This document shows, in pieces, positions 1 to 8,851 of a stretch of 64,000 bases of DNA; within the stretch, counting starts at the first letter, position 1; every line of letters starts with the position of its first letter. The stretch comes from Cloacibacillus porcorum (GTDB lineage: Bacteria > Synergistota > Synergistia > Synergistales > Synergistaceae), in contig NZ_CP016757.1 in NCBI RefSeq assembly GCF_001701045.1, positions 1,853,501 through 1,917,500 on the forward strand, given 5' to 3'. A program made the translations under genes and the position numbers. The notes beneath the pieces were generated by a model that worked only from the letters and a program-made list of their open reading frames with translations, was not told the origin of the DNA and searched no databases.

Positions 1-508
1 TGTTCTTTTCATCCGCCACTTCACGGGCGACACGCCCCTCCATGACAAGGGCGTTGATGATCTCGGATTCCCTCTCTGAAAGCTGCGAAAGCGCATTTTC
101 CAGATCTATAGACCATTCGCTGCGGCTCGACTCATTATAGAGCAGAGAATTATCCGTACTCTCGTCAATAAACACGGCCTCGTCAACAGGAATTGGTGCT
201 TTGGCCTCCACACGCTGGAGAAAGTTGATCATTCTTCCGCGAATTTTGTAATAGGCAAAGGTGGAAAAACGGATATTTCTTTCGACATCGAAAGAATCGA
301 CTGCATTTATCAGAGCGAGCATCCCCTCCTGAATGAGATCCTGATATGTGCTGTAGGGGACCTTTAATTTCTTTGCGAGCCAATAAACCATAGGACGATT
401 GGCAAGGATCAATTCTTCCCTCGCCTCTTCGCTTCCGGCTGCGCATTCTCTCCATAACTGGGAGTCGTCGCGCCGCTGATCGATATTATGTTCCGCACCT
501 GTACTCAT
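1..508 (-). CDS. sigma-70 family RNA polymerase sigma factor (3' end outside window)
   Basis: Promoter-recognition subunit of RNA polymerase, cut off at the window edge after about 169 residues. The translation from the ATG at 508 carries a region 2 core (YQDLIQEGMLALINAV, then FSTFAYYKIRGRMI), which is the core-binding and -10-binding segment of FliA/SigB-type alternative sigma factors. It is followed by a linker and the start of region 4 (LSERESEIINAL). A weak GAG-rich Shine-Dalgarno sequence precedes the ATG. The specific regulon (motility, stress or envelope) cannot be told because the rest of region 4 and the neighbouring genes lie outside. Family assignment is firm; subclass is not. Confidence 0.85.
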   Translation of the reverse strand, partial: MSTGAEHNIDQRRDDSQLWRECAAGSEEAREELILANRPMVYWLAKKLKVPYSTYQDLIQEGMLALINAVDSFDVERNIRFSTFAYYKIRGRMINFLQRVEAKAPIPVDEAVFIDESTDNSLLYNESSRSEWSIDLENALSQLSERESEIINALVMEGRVAREVADEKN

Positions 509-580
509 CTCATCACACTCTTTTCTCAGAGACAAGGTAACTAACTCTAGACATTTTACCACATTATATTTAAATTGACT

Positions 581-1285
581 CTATAATATCGGCATTGAAG
601 TTACCACGGCCTCGCTCATCTTCAGATGCAGCGTATCGTTTAGATAGGCGAGGACGAATCTGTTTCCCGCCTCCACGCTGAACGCGGAGATGGAACAATT
701 ATCGATGCGCGTCTTCCAAAATATGTTTGACCGCGGCAGCCCGAGCATCGGCAGGAACAGCCCGCGCAGCATCGCGCCGTGGCCGACGACGACGATATTA
801 TCCTCCGGCCGCTCCAGCAGTATTTTTGCGACCTGCGCGGACCTTTCATACAGCTTCTCCATGCTCTCTCCGCCGGGTGCGTCGACATGCAATTGGTTGC
901 TGCGCCATTTATAAAAGAGCTCTTCACCGAAGCGCTCTTTTATTTCTTTGACTGTAAGCCCCTCCCACTCGCCAAAGTTTACCTCTTCCAGAAGATTCAG
1001 CCTTTCCACTTTAATGCCCACGTGGTGAGCAGCGATATTCTCCGCCGTCTCATAGGCGCGGGAAAGAGGGCTGCTGATCACAGCATCTATCTCCGCACCG
1101 GCGAAGCGCAGCCCGGTCTTGCGGGCCTGCTCGCGTCCCTCCTCACATAGCGGGATATCGGTGACGCCCTGATAACGGAACAGGTTGTTCCATTCCGTCT
1201 TTCCGTGGCGTACAAAAAAGATCTTCTTGCCCGCGATCGGCGCGCTGAGTCCCGGAGCCTCGTTTATCATATTTTTCTTATCCAA
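581..1285 (-). CDS. histidine phosphatase family protein (phosphoglycerate mutase-like)
   Basis: A 234-residue cytosolic phosphatase of the branch-1 histidine phosphatase superfamily. The phospho-accepting motif VRHGKTEWN is at about residues 25-33 with His27 as nucleophile. FGEWEG follows mid-protein, and VGHG near residue 168 supplies the second catalytic His. The most likely start is a TTG at 1285, eight bases after GAGGG; an ATG five codons downstream is an alternative. Members of this size include alpha-ribazole phosphatase CobC, GpmB-like enzymes and broad-specificity phosphatases. No cobalamin genes adjoin it, so the substrate is open. It stands alone between the sigma factor and the DUF1848 gene, all on the same strand. 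Confidence 0.85.
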   Translation of the reverse strand: MDKKNMINEAPGLSAPIAGKKIFFVRHGKTEWNNLFRYQGVTDIPLCEEGREQARKTGLRFAGAEIDAVISSPLSRAYETAENIAAHHVGIKVERLNLLEEVNFGEWEGLTVKEIKERFGEELFYKWRSNQLHVDAPGGESMEKLYERSAQVAKILLERPEDNIVVVGHGAMLRGLFLPMLGLPRSNIFWKTRIDNCSISAFSVEAGNRFVLAYLNDTLHLKMSEAVVTSMPIL

Positions 1286-1463
1286 ATAATATGCCCTCTC
1301 TCTATATATATACGACAGACTTTATAGAGCCAATGCCATATTCGTTATCCACAATAAAATGCCCATTCAAATAGCACCGCGGCATCTGAAATATCTTATC
1401 ATATGGCGGCGGTAAAAGTCAGCCCGGAGCTATACGTAAAGTACCGGCGTCTGTCACGCAAAA

Positions 1464-2405
1464 TCAGCTGAATATATTGCCCTGGCGGCATCTACGGCAC
1501 GGAGGCGTCTTCCGCTCCGAGATACTATCCCCCAGGCCGATCTCTCCGCACAGCAGCGGCAAGACCGGATCGTGCCTCGCGACGTTTCGCGCGACATTCC
1601 TCATGCTCCGGTTCGCGTAACAGTATCTGCAGCCGCTGGGACAGGTGCCGTACATCCCGATATCGACGCTTTCCGCACAGCCGCACGCCGTCCTTTGATT
1701 TTTATCTCTTTTAGCCTCAATCCTGTGGCCGGAGATTTTCCCCAGCAAATCGGCGTCCACGCAGCGTCCGTGAGCGACGCCGCAGTACTCCAGCTGGATG
1801 TCTTCGGCACAGCTCTCCAAACGCAGTTCATAGGAGGAAGCGATATCGGAGATGGATTTCGCCAGCATGGACTTCCGCTCCGGCACGAGAGGGTGAACTG
1901 AGAGCTCCGCCAGGTCTTTTCGTGTGCTGCGATAAAGGTCTATGAAGCTGAAGACACATTTTTTCGTATAACTACGCAGACTGCGGGCAAGGCGTTCAAA
2001 GTATTTTATGTGATAGGCAGACGTGTATTTTTCATTTATCAATATCGGATCATAACGCCAGATCACGCGTTCTGGACCGATCATATCGGAGAGCCTTTTG
2101 AACGTCGGAATGATGTGCCCCGCCTTCGAGCAAACTCCAGGTTCCACGTCGGCAGCGTATGAGTTTAAGGTAAATTGAAAGTAATAATGATACCGCGCAA
2201 GCTCTCCCAGCCTTGGCAGCATCGGCGTGGGATCTTTAGTCCAAAATACTATGCCGTCGACGGCGTCCGGCGTAATATTTATCCTGCTCACATGGTGAAA
2301 GTTCATCGGATTCCTGACTAAAGCAAAGCCATCCCGAATCCTGTTGAAAAACCATTCCGCGTAATGAGCAGGAATATCGGTCCTTCGGCTTACACTTAGT
2401 ATCAT
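1464..2405 (-). CDS. DUF1848 family protein with C-terminal Cys cluster
   Basis: A 313-residue protein matching the DUF1848 family by its N-terminal VSRRTDIPA motif, the FWTKDP stretch and a C-terminal cysteine cluster (CGCAE, then CPSGCRYCYAN). That cluster resembles a radical-SAM-type or other Fe-S binding site, and a further Cys pair sits at the very C-terminus. The biochemical role of the family is not established, and I infer only a probable metal cluster. I chose the ATG at 2405 because a GGGACGGAGAT ribosome-binding site lies directly before it and the conserved family start (MILSVSRRTD) begins there; the longer open frame has no such site. Confidence 0.8.
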   Translation of the reverse strand: MILSVSRRTDIPAHYAEWFFNRIRDGFALVRNPMNFHHVSRINITPDAVDGIVFWTKDPTPMLPRLGELARYHYYFQFTLNSYAADVEPGVCSKAGHIIPTFKRLSDMIGPERVIWRYDPILINEKYTSAYHIKYFERLARSLRSYTKKCVFSFIDLYRSTRKDLAELSVHPLVPERKSMLAKSISDIASSYELRLESCAEDIQLEYCGVAHGRCVDADLLGKISGHRIEAKRDKNQRTACGCAESVDIGMYGTCPSGCRYCYANRSMRNVARNVARHDPVLPLLCGEIGLGDSISERKTPPCRRCRQGNIFS

Positions 2406-2460
2406 ATCTCCGTCCCTTCCCCCGTATCCTGAAAGTCCAATCATCATATAGGATAGCCAC

Positions 2461-2493
2461 AAAAAAGGGCCTGGGATAACTCACCCAAGCCCT
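2461..2493 (-). terminator. rho-independent terminator of the tRNA-Gly/tRNA-Thr unit
   Basis: On the minus strand AGGGC-T-TGGG pairs with CCCA-G-GCCCT across an eight-base loop and is followed by six T residues. It lies just downstream of tRNA-Thr and upstream of the DUF1848 gene, so it should end the two-tRNA transcript. Confidence 0.85.
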
Positions 2494-2504
2494 TAATAGT
2501 TAAA

Positions 2505-2580
2505 TGGAGCCAACGTCCGGATTCGAACCGGAGACCTGCGCATTACGAGTGCGCTGCTCTACCTGCTGAGCCACGTTGGC
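2505..2580 (-). tRNA. tRNA-Thr(CGT)
   Basis: Full cloverleaf on the minus strand: acceptor GCCAACG/CGTTGGC, D-arm with GGCTCAGCAGGTAGAGC, anticodon stem GCGCA/TGCGC with loop CTCGTAA giving anticodon CGT (Thr, ACG), T-arm GGTTCGAATCC and encoded CCA. Second gene of a two-tRNA transcript behind tRNA-Gly, six bases apart. Confidence 0.96.
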
Positions 2581-2586
2581 CTCTTT

Positions 2587-2662
2587 TGGAGCGGACAACG
2601 GGATTCGAACCCGCGACCCTTAGCTTGGGAAGCTAATGCTCTACCAGCTGAGCTATATCCGC
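2587..2662 (-). tRNA. tRNA-Gly(CCC)
   Basis: Full cloverleaf on the minus strand: acceptor GCGGATA/TGTCCGC with one wobble, anticodon stem TTAGC/GCTAA with loop TTCCCAA giving anticodon CCC (Gly, GGG), T-arm GGGTTCGAATCCC and encoded CCA. First gene of the tRNA pair, about 30 bases downstream of a stable-RNA-like promoter. Confidence 0.96.
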
Positions 2663-2683
2663 GCAATCAACGGGAGATATAAT

Positions 2684-2707
2684 AGCATAACTTCCCGAAC
2701 TATGCCA
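2684..2707 (-). promoter_or_regulatory. extended -10 promoter of the tRNA-Gly/Thr unit, sharing an element with the kor promoter
   Basis: Minus strand TGG-CATAGT resembles an extended -10, followed by a GC-rich discriminator (TCGGG) and GAAGTTATGC. The predicted start lies about 30 bases before tRNA-Gly. Nearly the same string, with partial dyad symmetry (GCATA...TATGC), occurs at the korD promoter. A GC-rich discriminator is typical of stable RNA promoters under stringent control. Confidence 0.55.
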
Positions 2708-2722
2708 GCCCCTTTTGAAAAA

Positions 2723-4222
2723 TTATTGCTTTTTTCCCGCCTCTTTTTTATCTTTCCAGGGAGTTGGCAGCTCTTTCGTCTCAAGATCATCGCCCGCGCG
2801 GTACTGCCAGCCTCCGCCAAGCGCGAGACAAAGGCCGACCGCCGAATTGAGACGGTCCGCCCGGCTGCCCTCAAGCTGCAGCTGTACGGCGAGCAGGCTG
2901 CGCTGGGCGTCCAGCAGGTCAAGCTGGCTTGTCATTCCGTCAAGGTACTGGCTCTGCGCCAGTTCAAAGGCCCTGCGCTGGGCCTCTTCCTGCTTGATCT
3001 CCAGGGCTACGACCTCTTCGCTCTTTTCGTTGGCGTTGATGGCGTCGATAGTCTCTTTCATCGCGTTCTGTACAGTTTTATAGTACTGGGCGAGCGCCTG
3101 CTGGGCCGCCGCCTCTGTTTTTTTTACGTTTGCCTCAAGCTTCCCTCCGTTATAGAGCGGCGCTACGATCCCGGCCGCCGCCGCCCAGCCCGTCGGGCCG
3201 TCCAGCATATCGCTCACCGAGTTGTTGACGTTTCCGATCAGGCCGCTGAGAGAGATCGTCGGATACTGCGCCGCCTTAGCGGAGCCAATGTTAGCGAGCG
3301 CCGTGCGGTAGTTGAAGGCCGCCTGCAGTATATCGGGGCGCTGAGTCAACAGCTCCGCAGGGAGCCCCTCTGGAATTGAGGGACAGGGCGGAAGTTCCGC
3401 TATGTATGCCCCGCGCGGCACTTCGCGCGCGGCGAACTCTTTGGGGTCGCGTCCCATCAGCAGCAGCAGCGAGGTTTCGTACTGCGTCATCGCCAGCTGC
3501 AGCTGCTGGACCTGTACCGCCGTAGAGGCGACAAGGGCCTCGTTGCGCCGCACCTCCAGCTCGCTGACCTGTCCCTGTTCGTACTGGTACTTGCTCAGGT
3601 CAAGTGTCCTCTGCTGTGACTTGAGGTTTTCCTGGGCGATTTGTATCTGCCGGTCGGCGGCGCGCAGTGAGAAGTAATTCTTCGCCACCTCGCCAGCCAA
3701 TGACAGACGGACCGTGTTCTTCGCCGCTTCGGTCGCAAGGATGTTTTCTCTCGCCGCGCGGGTAGCCTTCTGGAGCTTGCCCCAGAGGTCCATCTCGTAG
3801 CTTACGCCGCCGGCGGGTTCAAGCAAATTTGTCTCATCGCGTTTACCCTCCGCGCCGCCAAGAATATATGAACGAGAAGCGTCAAGCTGGGCGTTCAAGG
3901 AGGGGCGCTGTTCACCGCGCGCCACCTTGAACGCGGCGCGCGACTGGGCGACAGCGGCCAGGGCTCCTTCGAGATCACGGTTGCGCCTGAAGGCCTCGTC
4001 GATGCACTGATTGAGGACCGGTTCGTTAAATAGCGTCCACCAAGCGGTATCTGGCGTTATCTTTTCCACCGGAGCAGCTTTGTCTGCCCGGATGTCGCCG
4101 GAGACGGAGCTCACATAGGCTGGCGGCATATCGTACGCCAGCGGAGACGTTATCTTTGGCCCCAGGTCTATATGAAAAAACGACCCGATAAAAAGTGCCG
4201 CTAAAAGCGCGCTGGTAGTCAT
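2723..4222 (-). CDS. TolC/OprM-type outer-membrane efflux protein
   Basis: The outer-membrane exit duct of the tripartite RND pump, 499 residues, the usual length of NodT/OprM-type factors. A hydrophobic N-terminus serves as signal sequence; no lipobox cysteine is visible, unlike many OprM proteins. Two OEP repeats follow, with hallmark pieces WWTLFNEPVLN, YEMDLWGKLQKATRAARE, LTQRPDIL and SAKAAQYPTISLSG, and long helical stretches. The last gene of the operon; its ATG directly abuts the stop codon of the RND pump gene, indicating translational coupling. Substrates could be drugs, bile acids or dyes; nothing in the sequence decides. Confidence 0.92.
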   Translation of the reverse strand: MTTSALLAALFIGSFFHIDLGPKITSPLAYDMPPAYVSSVSGDIRADKAAPVEKITPDTAWWTLFNEPVLNQCIDEAFRRNRDLEGALAAVAQSRAAFKVARGEQRPSLNAQLDASRSYILGGAEGKRDETNLLEPAGGVSYEMDLWGKLQKATRAARENILATEAAKNTVRLSLAGEVAKNYFSLRAADRQIQIAQENLKSQQRTLDLSKYQYEQGQVSELEVRRNEALVASTAVQVQQLQLAMTQYETSLLLLMGRDPKEFAAREVPRGAYIAELPPCPSIPEGLPAELLTQRPDILQAAFNYRTALANIGSAKAAQYPTISLSGLIGNVNNSVSDMLDGPTGWAAAAGIVAPLYNGGKLEANVKKTEAAAQQALAQYYKTVQNAMKETIDAINANEKSEEVVALEIKQEEAQRRAFELAQSQYLDGMTSQLDLLDAQRSLLAVQLQLEGSRADRLNSAVGLCLALGGGWQYRAGDDLETKELPTPWKDKKEAGKKQ

Positions 4223-7200
4223 TTACTTCGCCTCCCCTTCCGCTGTTGAAACTGCATCTTCGGCTGCGGAATCCTTTTTATGTGAAGAGAGCCGCATGAC
4301 CATCATAAAGAAACAGGGTACAAAGAATATGCCGATCACGGTGGATGCCACCATACCGCCTATTATACCCGTTCCGATCGAGTGTCGGCTGGCGGCGCCC
4401 GCGCCGGTACTGATGGCGAGCGGCAGGACTCCGAGTATGAAGGCCAGCGAGGTCATGATGATCGGCCGGAAGCGCAGGTGCGAGGCGTTTACCGCCGCCT
4501 GCATCAGCGGCACCCCTTTTTGGTGCTCTTCCAGCGCGAATTCAACGATCAAAATGGCGTTCTTCGCGGATAGGCCGATCAGCGTGACCAGCGCCACCTG
4601 GAAGTAAAGGTCGTCTGAGAGGCCGCGCAGCATCGTCGCGGCAAAGGCGCCGAAGAGCGCGAAGGGAACGGATAGGACCACCGCGAAGGGCAGGCTCCAC
4701 CGCTCGTACTGCGCCGCCAGAATGAGGAATACCATGATAATTCCCAGCACGAAGGCGATCATCGTCGCCGATCCGGTCTGCTTCTCCTGATATGCCGTAC
4801 CGGTCCAGGCGAGCGTATAGCCGTCCGGCAGCGTCGCCGCCGTCTCCTCCAGGGCCTTTATCACCTGCCCGGAGGTGTAACCAGCGGCCGGCTGTCCCGT
4901 CAGCTTCGCGGCGGGAAAGACGTTGAAACGCTCCATTGTGTCCGGTCCCGTCGTCGGCCGCAGTTCGACCAGCGACTCCAGCGGTATCATGTCGCCGTTC
5001 TGTGAACGGATATAGGTATACTTGATGCCGTCAGGCCTGTCCCTGTAATTCGACTCGGAGGAGATGAGCACCTGGAAGGTGCGCCCCATCTTGTCGAAGT
5101 CATTTACATAGTAGTTGCTGTAGATGCTGCCCATCGCCCCAAAGACATCCGCAAGGCTGACTCCGAGCGATTTAGCCTTCACCCTGTCGATGTAGACGTA
5201 ATACTGCGGCACCTTCGTTGAGAAGGTCGTCGTCACGCTCGCGATTTCCGGCCTCTTGTCTGCCTCTTCAATGAACTTCTGGACGATGGCCTCAATTTCA
5301 TCGGCATCCGTGGTTTCCCTGCTCTGCAGATAGCCTTCGACGCCGCCAGTGGTGCTCATGCCGATGATCGCCGGCGGATTAAAGGCAAAGACCTGCCCCT
5401 CGGGAATGCTCCAGGCCTTCCCCATCACTTTACTCGCCACGGAGAACGAATCCTCGCCCGCTCCCTTGCGCTGGTCCCAGTCTTTTAGCCTGATGAATCC
5501 CGCGCCATAGTTGGACTGGTTGGAAGAGTTGAGGATGTTGTATCCGGCAAAGACGAGCGCCGTCTCCACCTCCGGCATGGAGGATGTTATATCGGAGACC
5601 TTCTTCGCCAGCTCTTCGGTCTGGTTGAGCGCGCTGCCGTCAGGCAGGGACATAGATTCCATGATGATCCCCTGGTCTTCGTCGGGAACCAGGGAGGTCG
5701 GCAGCGTCACCGCCATCCGCGCCGTAGCTCCGAGAAAGAGCAGAAAGACGACAAAGACGACAACGCCGTGTTTGAGCATTACACGCACGGAAGATGAGAA
5801 ACCGTGCGTGAGGCGGTCAAAGAAGGAATTGAACCATTTAAATAAGATAAATTTTGGCTTGTGGTCCGAGGGTTTCAGGATCATCGCGCAGAGCGCCGGA
5901 GTCAGCGAGAGCGCCACAAAGCCGGAGATTATGACCGAGGTCGCGATCGTAACCGCAAACTGCTTATAAAGTTCACCTGTGAACCCTCCAAGGAAGGCGA
6001 TCGGCACAAAGACGGAGGTGAGCACGAGAACGATGGCGATGACAGGCGCCGTGACCTCTTCCATCGCCCTGCAGGTCGCGTCGAAGGGAGACAGACCGTC
6101 CTCCTCCATATGGCGGTCGACATTTTCAATGACGACGATCGCGTCATCGACGACCAGCCCTATCGCCAGGACGACGCCAAAGAGCGTCAGCGTGTTGATT
6201 GAGAAGCCGAAGGCTTTGAGTCCCGCAAAGGTCCCGATTATGGAGACAGGGACGGCGAGACAGGGAATTATCGTGGCGCGGAAGTCCTGCAGGAAGAGCA
6301 GGACGACAAGGAATACCAGCACCAGCGCCTCTATGAGCGTGATGATGACCTCTTCTATCGATACGCGGACGAAGGTCGTGGTGTCATAGGGGATATCGTA
6401 GACGAGCCCGCTGGGGAACTTTTTCTGCGCCTCGGCAAGCTGAGCCTTGACCTCGTCGCATACGTGTATGGCGTTGGCTCCCGGAGCGAGGGTGACCCCG
6501 ACGGGGACGGCGGGCGTGCCGTTCTGCGTTCCAGAGAAGCTGTAGTTTTTCGCGCCAAGCTGCACACGCGCGATATCCCTGAGATAGACGGTCTCTCCTC
6601 CAGGGATGCTCTTGATAATAATATTCTCAAATTCCTCTTCCGTCGTCAGACGGCCGGTCGTAGTCATAATGTAGGTTTTCTGGATATCGGCCTTCGTCGG
6701 CGCGTCGCCGAATCGGCCCAGAGCATACTGGCTGTTCTGGTCCTGTATCGCGGCGGCGACATCGGAGGGGGTTATCCCCAGCTGCGACATCTTGTCTGGC
6801 TTGAGCCAGATGCGCATAGCGTAATCCTGGTTTGTGAAGATATTGACGTCGCTGACTCCGGGAATGCGCTTGAGGCCGTCAACGACGTTGAGCAGCGCGT
6901 AATTGCTTATATAGGTCGTGTCGTATATTCCCTGCGGCGAGAAGAGCGAGAATATGAGCAGCAGGTTGGGAGACGACTTCTGCACAACGATACCATATTG
7001 GCGGACCTCCGCCGGTATTGAGGGCGTGGCCATCTGCACGCGGTTGTTGACGTTTATCGTCGCCTGATCGGGGTCAGTACCAAGCTCAAAGGTGACGGTG
7101 AGAACCATGTTTCCCTGTCCGTTGCTGACAGAGTTCATGTATATCATGTCGTCGACGCCGTTTATCTGCGTCTCCAGCGGCGCGGCCACGACCTGCGCTA

Positions 7201-7372
7201 TGACCTCGGGCGTCGCTCCCGGATACTGCGCGCTGACGGTGACCTGCGGCGGCACAAGTTCAGGGAACTGCGCGATGGGAAGTGTATAGATGGACACTAT
7301 CCCCGCGATAACGATAACTATTGAGCAAACGGTCGCCAAAATGGGCCGTTTTATAAACATTATGGAAAACAT
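4223..7372 (-). CDS. RND multidrug efflux transporter, HAE1 family (AcrB-like)
   Basis: Inner-membrane proton-driven pump of 1049 residues, full length for AcrB/MexB. The first transmembrane helix (RPILATVCSIVIVIAG) is followed by the porter motif FPELVPPQVTVSAQYPGA. The TM4 proton-relay motif GLVVDDAIVVIENVDR carries the two adjacent Asp, and the partner Lys is in the TM10 segment GLSAKNAILIVEFA. Two large periplasmic loops lie after TM1 and TM7. Acts with the periplasmic adaptor encoded upstream and the TolC-like protein encoded downstream; it abuts both with no intergenic bases. Classification as HAE1 is firm, the drug spectrum is not known. Confidence 0.96.
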   Translation of the reverse strand: MFSIMFIKRPILATVCSIVIVIAGIVSIYTLPIAQFPELVPPQVTVSAQYPGATPEVIAQVVAAPLETQINGVDDMIYMNSVSNGQGNMVLTVTFELGTDPDQATINVNNRVQMATPSIPAEVRQYGIVVQKSSPNLLLIFSLFSPQGIYDTTYISNYALLNVVDGLKRIPGVSDVNIFTNQDYAMRIWLKPDKMSQLGITPSDVAAAIQDQNSQYALGRFGDAPTKADIQKTYIMTTTGRLTTEEEFENIIIKSIPGGETVYLRDIARVQLGAKNYSFSGTQNGTPAVPVGVTLAPGANAIHVCDEVKAQLAEAQKKFPSGLVYDIPYDTTTFVRVSIEEVIITLIEALVLVFLVVLLFLQDFRATIIPCLAVPVSIIGTFAGLKAFGFSINTLTLFGVVLAIGLVVDDAIVVIENVDRHMEEDGLSPFDATCRAMEEVTAPVIAIVLVLTSVFVPIAFLGGFTGELYKQFAVTIATSVIISGFVALSLTPALCAMILKPSDHKPKFILFKWFNSFFDRLTHGFSSSVRVMLKHGVVVFVVFLLFLGATARMAVTLPTSLVPDEDQGIIMESMSLPDGSALNQTEELAKKVSDITSSMPEVETALVFAGYNILNSSNQSNYGAGFIRLKDWDQRKGAGEDSFSVASKVMGKAWSIPEGQVFAFNPPAIIGMSTTGGVEGYLQSRETTDADEIEAIVQKFIEEADKRPEIASVTTTFSTKVPQYYVYIDRVKAKSLGVSLADVFGAMGSIYSNYYVNDFDKMGRTFQVLISSESNYRDRPDGIKYTYIRSQNGDMIPLESLVELRPTTGPDTMERFNVFPAAKLTGQPAAGYTSGQVIKALEETAATLPDGYTLAWTGTAYQEKQTGSATMIAFVLGIIMVFLILAAQYERWSLPFAVVLSVPFALFGAFAATMLRGLSDDLYFQVALVTLIGLSAKNAILIVEFALEEHQKGVPLMQAAVNASHLRFRPIIMTSLAFILGVLPLAISTGAGAASRHSIGTGIIGGMVASTVIGIFFVPCFFMMVMRLSSHKKDSAAEDAVSTAEGEAK

Positions 7373-8572
7373 TTATTTTGCTCCCTCTACTGCTACCTTT
7401 TCGCCGGGACGCACCTTGCCGACGCCGTCAAGAACTATTCTCTCTCCCTCTTCGAGCCCCTTGCCCACAAGGCAGGTATTGTCTATCGTCCTAAGTATCG
7501 TTATCTCGACCTTTTCCGCCGTATTTTCGTCGTTAAGTTTGTAAACGAACGATTTTTCGCTGGCCTGCAGGATGGCTTTAAGCGGCACCTGAATGATGTT
7601 GGGGACATAATATCCTTTTACATAGACGCGTACAAACTGCCCTGAATAGAGGGAGTTGCCCTTGTTGTCAAATACGGCGCGCGCGTTGATCGAAGCGGTC
7701 TGCGGCGTGACGAACTGGTTCTGGAAGTCTATCTTTCCCTTTTTATCTATCTTAGTACCGTCACCCAGCGCCAGCTCCACATAGGGTCCGCCCTCTTCGG
7801 TTTTAAGGAAACCCTGTTCTGCAAGCTGCTTACTTTTACGATATGTGTCGGCGGGTATCGCAAAATCAACGTAGACCTTGTCTGACTGTACGATCGTAGT
7901 CAGAAGCCCTCCCGCCTCGATTAGATTCCCCACGGAATAATTTTCTTTGCCGCTCAGACCCGCGATCGGAGCTCTGACGGTCGTCCATTCCAAATCTATC
8001 TGGGATTGGCGCAGCGCGGCGCGTGCCGCATCCACCGCTGATTTCGACGCCTTGAAGTTCGACTCCGCCGTATCAAAATCAGCCTTACTCACGGCGTTTT
8101 TCTTATAAAGAGCCGACGCTCTGTCATAATCCGACTTCATCAGGTTCATCTGCACTTCGCTCTGCTTCAGCGAAGCGTAATTCCTGTTGACGGCGGCGCG
8201 GTAGGGTGCCTGATCGATGACGAACATGACCTGACCGGCCTTTACCGGCATGCCCTCTTTATATGATTTTTTCTTTATGATGCCTCCGACCTGCGCGCGC
8301 AGCTCCGCCTGTTTGAAACCCGCCGTCTGTCCAGTGTATTCCATTGTGATCGGCATGTTGGAACGTTTGACCGTCATTTCAGAGACGACTGGAGGCGGGA
8401 CCATCGCAGCGGCGGCTGCGGCGGCCTTTTTCTTTTCTTCGTTCTTAAAATACCACCAGCCCGCGGCGGCGGCGATAATTATGAATGCGATGATTACGTA
8501 TACTATATATTTTTTGCTCTCGGCATTCTGGGGCTCACTCTGTATTTCCGTTGTCTTGTTTTCGTTTTCCAC
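7373..8572 (-). CDS. RND efflux periplasmic adaptor (AcrA-like)
   Basis: Membrane-fusion protein linking the RND pump to the outer-membrane duct, about 399 residues. A single N-terminal membrane helix (IVYVIIAFIIIAAAAGWWYF) is followed by an Ala-rich spacer, a biotinyl-lipoyl domain (LRAQVGGIIKKKSYKEGM), an alpha-hairpin (about residues 120-190) and a beta-barrel, with closing motif RIVLDGVGKVRPGEKV. I prefer the GTG at 8572, which follows GAGGAG by 11 bases; an in-frame ATG at 8593 has no ribosome-binding site. There is no lipobox. First gene of the three-gene efflux operon; no TetR repressor adjoins it, which is unusual for this class. Confidence 0.92.
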   Translation of the reverse strand: MENENKTTEIQSEPQNAESKKYIVYVIIAFIIIAAAAGWWYFKNEEKKKAAAAAAAMVPPPVVSEMTVKRSNMPITMEYTGQTAGFKQAELRAQVGGIIKKKSYKEGMPVKAGQVMFVIDQAPYRAAVNRNYASLKQSEVQMNLMKSDYDRASALYKKNAVSKADFDTAESNFKASKSAVDAARAALRQSQIDLEWTTVRAPIAGLSGKENYSVGNLIEAGGLLTTIVQSDKVYVDFAIPADTYRKSKQLAEQGFLKTEEGGPYVELALGDGTKIDKKGKIDFQNQFVTPQTASINARAVFDNKGNSLYSGQFVRVYVKGYYVPNIIQVPLKAILQASEKSFVYKLNDENTAEKVEITILRTIDNTCLVGKGLEEGERIVLDGVGKVRPGEKVAVEGAK

Positions 8573-8614
8573 GGATACATCTACTCCTCGCATAAGGACA
8601 ATTTAGTAAATTTC

Positions 8615-8642
8615 ATTATAACATACTAAATAAAAATGAAAG
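8615..8642 (-). promoter_or_regulatory. promoter of the RND efflux operon
   Basis: Minus strand perfect TATAAT (8615-8620) with a weak CTTTCA 16 bases upstream. The predicted start lies roughly 35 bases ahead of the preferred GTG start of the adaptor gene. Confidence 0.55.
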
Positions 8643-8769
8643 ACGCCGCCTCAGTGATAGCAGCAATACATTATCTGAAATACCGAATATGGCGGAGCCG
8701 TGACGCCGGCATATGTCCGCTCCGGCACGCCCACGCCGTAAGTTATGAGGGCCGGGGACGCTGCGTAAG

Positions 8770-8790
8770 AAAAACTCCGGGCCTTCCGGA
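8770..8790 (-). terminator. terminator downstream of rlmD
   Basis: Minus strand TCCGG-loop-CCGGA hairpin followed by GTTTTTC, about 60 bases after the rlmD stop codon. The rest of the 8.6-8.85 kb gap shows no gene. Confidence 0.55.
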
Positions 8791-8851
8791 AAAGGATGCA
8801 TTTTAGGCAGCTATTACAATAAAGCAGGAACGTTTTAAGTTGTAAAGGACT

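Noticed and set aside
183-455. 90-codon minus-strand frame inside the sigma factor gene
   Set aside because: The frame starting at 508 encodes clear sigma region 2; this one is a shifted-frame shadow.
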